DNA of 8,810 bases from an uncultured Eubacteriales bacterium (lineage in GTDB: Bacteria; Bacillota; Clostridia; Oscillospirales; Oscillospiraceae). Positions within the stretch are counted from its first letter, which is position 1; every line of letters starts with the position of its first letter. The notes beneath the pieces were generated by a model. The model saw only the letters and a program-made list of their open reading frames with translations, did not search any database and was not told the DNA's origin. This document shows positions 5,098-8,810 of this stretch, in pieces. A program made the translations under genes and the position numbers. The DNA is taken from assembly GCA_900556935.1 (NCBI GenBank), contig USQL01000088.1, positions 1 through 8,810 on the forward strand. The letters run 5' to 3'.

Positions 5098-7137
5098 TTA
5101 GTTGGGGACGTCGCCACGGTTTGCCACATCCAGAACCACGTGGCAGTCGAAGTAATTTGTAAAGAGGTTGCTGTGCCATTGCATGGCATTGCCGGTAACC
5201 ATCAGACGGGTCTGGTGTACATAGGTGATGTTGATATCGGTTTTGATTTCCGAAGATTTCGTCGCGCCTACAAAGTAGCGGTAGCCCGCGTCATAGAGCA
5301 CAGAGAACTTATTGCCGGAATAATCGTCGATATCCGTACCACGGGCAAAGACGATGGTATCCACCTCGCCCAGCACGGGGATTGCCTGGCTGGTGAAGTT
5401 CTGAATATCCGTCCGGATTTCGTTGACGCTGAGCTGCCGGTAATCCTTGTTGGCATAGCTGTAGCAGGCGATGGTATAGCCCTTCTCCCGCAGCGCGTCC
5501 ACGACCACCTTGGCCTCGGCAATCTGGGCCTGCTGATAGTCCGCGCCCTTGGAGGCCACATAGGAGCTGTCGGTCCGGTAGCCGAAGACACCCTGAGAGC
5601 CAGAAACCGCCAGAGTGGCCCGGGAGCCCTTGTAGGCAAAGTCCGGATGCTCTTTGATGAAGCTCTCCAGGATGGGCACCAAATCGTAGTCCCCTACCAG
5701 GGTCTGGTTGTTCATGTCCACATAGGAGGCCTTGATGTCGCCGTTGCCGTCCAGCACCAGCTTGTTGGCGAAGCCCGCGCCCATGGCATCGGGCTCACCG
5801 TCCTTGTTGCCGTCAACCATGTATTCAAAGTAATTGACCATGGTCTCGGTAATCATCACCGGCTTCTTGCCCTCGGGCAGATAGATGGAGTCATAGGCAA
5901 AGTTCATGCTGCCGGTCAGGTCCACGTTGCTTGCCACAAAGTGCTTCAGGTCCACCAGGACATAGCCGTTGTTGTAAAGCTGATTCAGAATCTTGCTGAA
6001 TTCCTCGGTGGTGACGAAGTTCCGGTTGTACTGTCCGCCGTTCTCCTTGTCCGCGAAGGCCCGCACCGGGTCCTGCATCAGCACATGGAAGGAGAGGTTC
6101 GGAATGGCGTTGACATCCTTCCACTCCACCAGCTTGGACTGCTCATTCATATAGGCGGCCCGCTTGGCGTTGAGCTCTGTCTGGAGCTCCTCGGTGCCGC
6201 CGGTATAGCTGTCCAGCACCGCAATGGCACCGGCGTAGTCATATTCCGTAGCCTTGAGCTCCGCCTGGGCAAGCAGCTCCTGATAGGCCTGGGCGGCCTG
6301 GGCGGCCTCCTGACTGGCGGCAATGGATGCCTGCTGGTCCTTCTCGTTCTTGATTTTCTTGTTCTTAAAGGCGTTGGTCAGCGCACCGGAGACAAAGGAG
6401 ATGATCAAAATCAGGCTCACACCGGCGATAATCACAGGAAGATAGGCTTCCTTGAAAATCTGCATTTTAGTGGGGCGCTTTCTTCGCCTGCGGCGGCCAT
6501 CCTCCCCAACGGTTTCCGGCTCCGGATTCTTCCGCCGGTTGATGGGCTCCATATACCAGTCCAGGAACTTGGAAAAAACGCTGGGCTTCCGGGGCTTCCG
6601 GGCACGCTCGGGATTTTTCTTTTTTGCCGCGGGCAGCTTGATTTTGGGCAGCTTCAGCTTTTTCCGGTCCTCCCGGGTACTGGGCTCCTCCACAGGCTCC
6701 TGGGCGTAATAGGGCTCCCCCTGCTCGTCATAGGCAGGCTCCTGATATTCCTGGGCTCCGTCTTCGGGCTGGTAGTCGTCCTCCTGGTGCTCCCGCCGGG
6801 GGAAATACAGGTCCTCTCCGAAATCGTCCCCCTCGGTGTAGTCCGCATCCTCGTCGGGCTGGGGAACCTCCTCCGCGGCATAGGGGTCAAATTCGTCCTC
6901 CTGGGCCAGCTCCTCCTCATCCAGGTCGTAGTTTTCCAGCTTCTCCTGGTCTAAGTCGAAGTCCTGAAAATCCTCCTGCCCGGGATTTTCCCCGTTCTCT
7001 TCCGACGCGGTCAGCTCCTCGTCGTCAAATTGCGACATGTCAAAGTCGCCGGGGTTGTCGCTATCCAGAAATTCCTCAGGGTCAAACCCCAGGTCTTTTT
7101 CAAAATCAAAATCGATGTCAAAATCGTTCTTATCCAT
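5098..7137 (-). CDS. Membrane-anchored polysaccharide-deacetylase-like protein, probably lacking catalytic residues
   Basis: The 679-residue protein has a strongly acidic, low-complexity tail (about 1-155), a basic stretch (156-225, with RRRRRKRPTK at its end), one membrane segment (about 232-252), an Ala/Gln/Glu-rich likely helical stalk (262-335) and an extracellular domain (343-679). That domain resembles large clostridial polysaccharide deacetylases: IPNLSFHVLMQDP (345-357), FSKILNQLYNNGYVLVDL (380-397), PVMITETMVNYFEYM (426-440), FAYKGSRATLAVSG (500-513) and DAGYRYFVG (616-624). The basic residues before the membrane segment imply the acidic tail is cytoplasmic. Where relatives have a DD pair this protein has T432-M433, and where they have HxxxH it has Y559 and N563, so enzymatic activity is doubtful. 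The start is the ATG complementary to 7135-7137. It precedes the DivIVA-like gene. The comparison is from memory; another envelope-associated role is possible. Confidence 0.75.
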   Translation of the reverse strand: MDKNDFDIDFDFEKDLGFDPEEFLDSDNPGDFDMSQFDDEELTASEENGENPGQEDFQDFDLDQEKLENYDLDEEELAQEDEFDPYAAEEVPQPDEDADYTEGDDFGEDLYFPRREHQEDDYQPEDGAQEYQEPAYDEQGEPYYAQEPVEEPSTREDRKKLKLPKIKLPAAKKKNPERARKPRKPSVFSKFLDWYMEPINRRKNPEPETVGEDGRRRRRKRPTKMQIFKEAYLPVIIAGVSLILIISFVSGALTNAFKNKKIKNEKDQQASIAASQEAAQAAQAYQELLAQAELKATEYDYAGAIAVLDSYTGGTEELQTELNAKRAAYMNEQSKLVEWKDVNAIPNLSFHVLMQDPVRAFADKENGGQYNRNFVTTEEFSKILNQLYNNGYVLVDLKHFVASNVDLTGSMNFAYDSIYLPEGKKPVMITETMVNYFEYMVDGNKDGEPDAMGAGFANKLVLDGNGDIKASYVDMNNQTLVGDYDLVPILESFIKEHPDFAYKGSRATLAVSGSQGVFGYRTDSSYVASKGADYQQAQIAEAKVVVDALREKGYTIACYSYANKDYRQLSVNEIRTDIQNFTSQAIPVLGEVDTIVFARGTDIDDYSGNKFSVLYDAGYRYFVGATKSSEIKTDINITYVHQTRLMVTGNAMQWHSNLFTNYFDCHVVLDVANRGDVPN

Positions 7138-7170
7138 GGCTCATCCCTACCTTATGGTATAGTCAATGAT

Positions 7171-7200
7171 ATTCTATCATTACATCCTCAAAAAAGCAAG
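7171..7200 (-). promoter_or_regulatory. Promoter of the deacetylase-like gene, overlapped by an inverted repeat
   Basis: On the minus strand, TTGCTT (complement of 7194-7199) lies 17 bp from TAGAAT (complement of 7171-7176), preceded by TGA as an extended -10. The perfect inverted repeat AATGATA-TTC-TATCATT (7165-7181) covers the -10 element and could be an operator. The promoter shares the motif CTTGCTTTT-N12-TGATANNAT with the rpmB and luxS promoters. Confidence 0.65.
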
Positions 7201-7286
7201 CCGCATTGACATAAAACTAGAGGAATACTTTTTAAATAACTTTTAATTTTTGTGCGGTCCGTCCCCGGCGGAATCCGGCGAAGCAC

Positions 7287-7316
7287 CTTGCTTTTGGTCT
7301 TATTTTATGATATCAT
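7287..7316 (+). promoter_or_regulatory. Promoter of luxS-mtnN
   Basis: TTGCTT (7288-7293) and TATCAT (7311-7316) are separated by 17 bp, with TGA directly before the -10. The -10 forms part of the perfect palindrome ATGATATCAT (7307-7316). Transcription would begin near 7323, giving a leader of about 29 nt. A perfect TTGACA at 7206-7211 further upstream has no -10 of good quality at normal spacing, so it is less likely to be used. Confidence 0.65.
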
Positions 7317-7351
7317 GGCCAGGAAATTCAAAAACACTGAGAGGGTGCCCT

Positions 7352-7828
7352 ATGGAAAAAATCACCAGCTTTACCATTGATCATCTGCGCCTGCAGCCGG
7401 GGCTGTATGTTTCCCGGAAGGATGCCGTGGGAGCGGAGGTTGTCACCACTTTTGACCTGCGCCTGACAAGCCCCAACGAGGAGCCCGTCATGAATACCGC
7501 CGAGGTTCACACCATCGAGCATCTGGCCGCCACCTACCTGCGAAACGAGCCCCTCTGGAAGGACAAGGTGCTCTACTTTGGCCCCATGGGCTGCCGCACC
7601 GGCTTCTACCTGCTCCTGGCCGGGGACCTGAGCGCCCGGGAGGTGCTGCCGCTTGTAACCGACTGCTTCCGCTTCATCCGGGACTACCGGGGAGAGGTTC
7701 CCGGTGCCAGCCCCAAAGACTGCGGAAACTATCTGGACATGAACCTGCCCATGGCAAACTATTGGGGCAAAAAGTACACAGCCCTTTTGGAAAACATTAC
7801 GTCTGACCGGCTTACCTACCCGGAGTAA
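7352..7828 (+). CDS. luxS: S-ribosylhomocysteine lyase
   Basis: LuxS cleaves S-ribosylhomocysteine to homocysteine and 4,5-dihydroxy-2,3-pentanedione, the precursor of the AI-2 signal, as part of methyl-cycle recycling in the cytoplasm. The 158-residue protein has the metal-binding HTIEH motif (H53, E56, H57), the third metal ligand C124 in KDCGNYLDMNL, the catalytic cysteine C81 in GPMGCRTGF and the conserved arginine of FDLRL (R37). Its length is normal. The start is the ATG at 7352 with AGAGGG at 7340-7345 as ribosome binding site. The frame is open 34 codons further upstream, but that part spans the promoter and has no similarity to the family. It is followed after 10 bp by mtnN, which makes its substrate. 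Confidence 0.97.
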   Translation: MEKITSFTIDHLRLQPGLYVSRKDAVGAEVVTTFDLRLTSPNEEPVMNTAEVHTIEHLAATYLRNEPLWKDKVLYFGPMGCRTGFYLLLAGDLSAREVLPLVTDCFRFIRDYRGEVPGASPKDCGNYLDMNLPMANYWGKKYTALLENITSDRLTYPE

Positions 7829-7838
7829 GGAGGAACCC

Positions 7839-8552
7839 ATGACAAAACTTGGAATTATCGGTGCCATGGACCAGGAAGTGGAAACCCTGGTACACACCAT
7901 GGAAAACAGCACATCCGCCACCATTGCTGGCAGCACCTTTTATGAGGGCACTCTGGAGGGTCTGCCCGCCGTTGTAGTGCAGTGCGGTGTGGGCAAGGTC
8001 AACGCCGCGCTCTGCGCCCAAGTCCTGTGCAGCCACTATCAGGTGACCCACCTGGTAAATACGGGCATCGCCGGCTCTCTGAGCAACGACCTGGACATTG
8101 CGGACCTGGTCATCAGCCGGGATGCCATGTATCACGACTTCGACTGCGTCCACTTTGGCTATCCCTACGGCAAGGTTCCCGGCATGGACACCATCGCCTT
8201 CCCCGCGGACGACGCGCTTGTCGCCTCTGCCTTTGCCGCCGCGGAGGCGGTAAACCCGGGCCACACCAAAATTGGCCGGGTTGCCAGCGGCGACCAGTTC
8301 ATTGCCGACAAGGAGAAGAAGAATTTCATCATCGAAAAAACCCAGGCCCTGTGCACCGAAATGGAGGGTGCCGCCATCGCCCAGACCGCTTACCGCAACG
8401 GCGTTCCCTTTGTGATTCTGCGGGCCATTTCCGACGAGGCCGACAACAGCGCCGAAATGGACTACCCCGCCTTTGAAACCCTGGCCGCCCACCGCTGCGC
8501 CCAGGTGACCCACCATCTGGCAAAGTGCCTGTTTGAAGCGGAGCAGGAATAA
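7839..8552 (+). CDS. mtnN: 5'-methylthioadenosine/S-adenosylhomocysteine nucleosidase
   Basis: MtnN (Pfs) removes adenine from S-adenosylhomocysteine and methylthioadenosine, producing the S-ribosylhomocysteine used by LuxS and clearing products that inhibit methyltransferases. The 237-residue protein shows LGIIGAMDQEVE (4-15, with E13 matching E12 of the E. coli enzyme), GVGKVNAA (50-57), NTGIAGSL (74-81), CTEMEGAAIAQ (172-182, with E176 matching E174) and AISDEAD (196-202, with catalytic D199). All key residues are present. The ribosome binding site AAGGAGGA (7827-7834) overlaps the luxS stop, so the two genes form one operon. A hairpin follows the stop codon. Confidence 0.97.
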   Translation: MTKLGIIGAMDQEVETLVHTMENSTSATIAGSTFYEGTLEGLPAVVVQCGVGKVNAALCAQVLCSHYQVTHLVNTGIAGSLSNDLDIADLVISRDAMYHDFDCVHFGYPYGKVPGMDTIAFPADDALVASAFAAAEAVNPGHTKIGRVASGDQFIADKEKKNFIIEKTQALCTEMEGAAIAQTAYRNGVPFVILRAISDEADNSAEMDYPAFETLAAHRCAQVTHHLAKCLFEAEQE

Positions 8553-8560
8553 AATCGTAC

Positions 8561-8595
8561 GGGCGCATTGCGGAGATTACCGCAATGCGCCCTTT
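8561..8595 (+). terminator. Hairpin terminator after mtnN
   Basis: GGGCGCATTGCGG (8561-8573) pairs perfectly over 13 bp with 8580-8592 around a 6-nt AGATTA loop. Only three T residues follow, so termination may be partial and some transcription could continue into the glycosylase remnant, which lies 30 bp downstream. Confidence 0.75.
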
Positions 8596-8622
8596 CCCGA
8601 TCGATGATTGGAGGTGACTGAA

Positions 8623-8810
8623 ATGTACTTTGCATACGGGGAAGACGCACTTTCCTATCTGCGGCAGAGGGATGCGCGGCTGCGGGAGGTCATCGACCGC
8701 ATCGGGCACATAGACCGGGCGGTGGATGCGGATGGTGTATCACCACCGCAATATTGACCGCAGGTTGTTTGAGAAGTACCGCCGCCGGTTCAGCCCCTAT
8801 TGCAGCGTGG
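8623..8810 (+). pseudogene. AlkA-type DNA-3-methyladenine glycosylase remnant with internal deletion and frameshift (runs off the right edge)
   Basis: The parent enzyme excises alkylated bases in base excision repair. A good ribosome binding site (GGAGGTG, 8610-8616) precedes the ATG at 8623. The first ~36 codons (MYFAYGEDALSYLRQRDAR... ending RAVDAD) match the N terminus of clostridial AlkA-type glycosylases. This frame stops at the TGA of 8755-8757 after 44 codons. From 8726 a different frame reads MRMVYHHRNIDRRLFEKYRR and continues RFSPYCSV to the window end, which resembles the C-terminal part of the same family. The middle, with the helix-hairpin-helix and catalytic aspartate, is absent. 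The join falls at ATGCGGAT (8726-8733). I infer a deletion of roughly 100 or more codons plus a frameshift; the family comparison is from memory, and an assembly error is possible. Confidence 0.7.

Noticed and set aside
4639..6954. Very long open plus-strand frame (771 codons) antisense to the DivIVA-like and deacetylase-like genes
   Set aside because: It spans two well-supported minus-strand genes and the gap between them, and its product is a leucine-, glycine- and valine-rich mix without domains. It arises from GC-rich codon use and the acidic, Gln-rich composition of the real genes.
7250..7351. 34-codon N-terminal extension of luxS
   Set aside because: It contains the luxS promoter, lacks LuxS similarity and would make the protein longer than the family norm.
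8623..8757. Intact 44-residue small protein gene
   Set aside because: Although it has a good ribosome binding site, its first ~36 residues match the start of a DNA glycosylase and the missing C-terminal part continues in another frame, so it is better read as a pseudogene.

Overview
The window looks like chromosomal DNA of an anaerobic, spore-forming, moderately GC-rich Firmicute, most likely a clostridial gut-type bacterium of the Oscillospiraceae/Ruminococcaceae sort. This rests on HPr kinase/phosphorylase, SpoVAC, a clostridial-type ECF transporter S component, a DivIVA-like protein and strong AGGAGG-type ribosome binding sites. The placement is inferred from gene content; no species is claimed.

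Layout. Positions 1-36 (minus) hold the first 12 codons of rpmB (ribosomal protein L28), read outward from a divergent promoter region. On the plus strand follow hprK and an RluA-family pseudouridine synthase, coupled by an ATGA overlap. They converge on nagB (minus), with a strong shared hairpin terminator between them. Divergent from nagB is a plus-strand ECF S-component gene with its own terminator, then a lone spoVAC. Positions 4292-4553 hold no gene but a dense array of six hairpins whose two ends are near-identical inverted copies. Beyond it, on the minus strand, lie a DivIVA-like coiled-coil gene (4558-5055) and, upstream of it, a 679-residue membrane-anchored polysaccharide-deacetylase-like protein (5098-7137). 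Divergent from that pair is the plus-strand luxS-mtnN operon. The right edge holds the start of an AlkA-type DNA glycosylase gene that appears to have lost its middle by an internal deletion.

How the genes work together. hprK (carbon catabolite control through HPr) and nagB (entry of amino sugars into glycolysis) are both sugar-metabolism genes but lie in separate transcription units. luxS and mtnN are consecutive steps of S-adenosylhomocysteine recycling and make the AI-2 precursor. The DivIVA-like protein and the deacetylase-like protein are probably co-transcribed; both have features of cell-envelope or septum-associated proteins.

Most worth a second look: (1) the deacetylase-like protein seems to lack the metal-binding and catalytic residues of its family and carries a long acidic cytoplasmic tail; (2) the 262-bp hairpin array resembles a mobile or dispersed intergenic element; (3) three promoters (rpmB, the deacetylase-like gene, luxS) share one motif, CTTGCTTTT-N12-TGATANNAT, with identical spacing; (4) the glycosylase remnant has a junction at a short sequence that could have been repeated in the parent gene. 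Family assignments and comparisons with relatives come from memory, not from searches.
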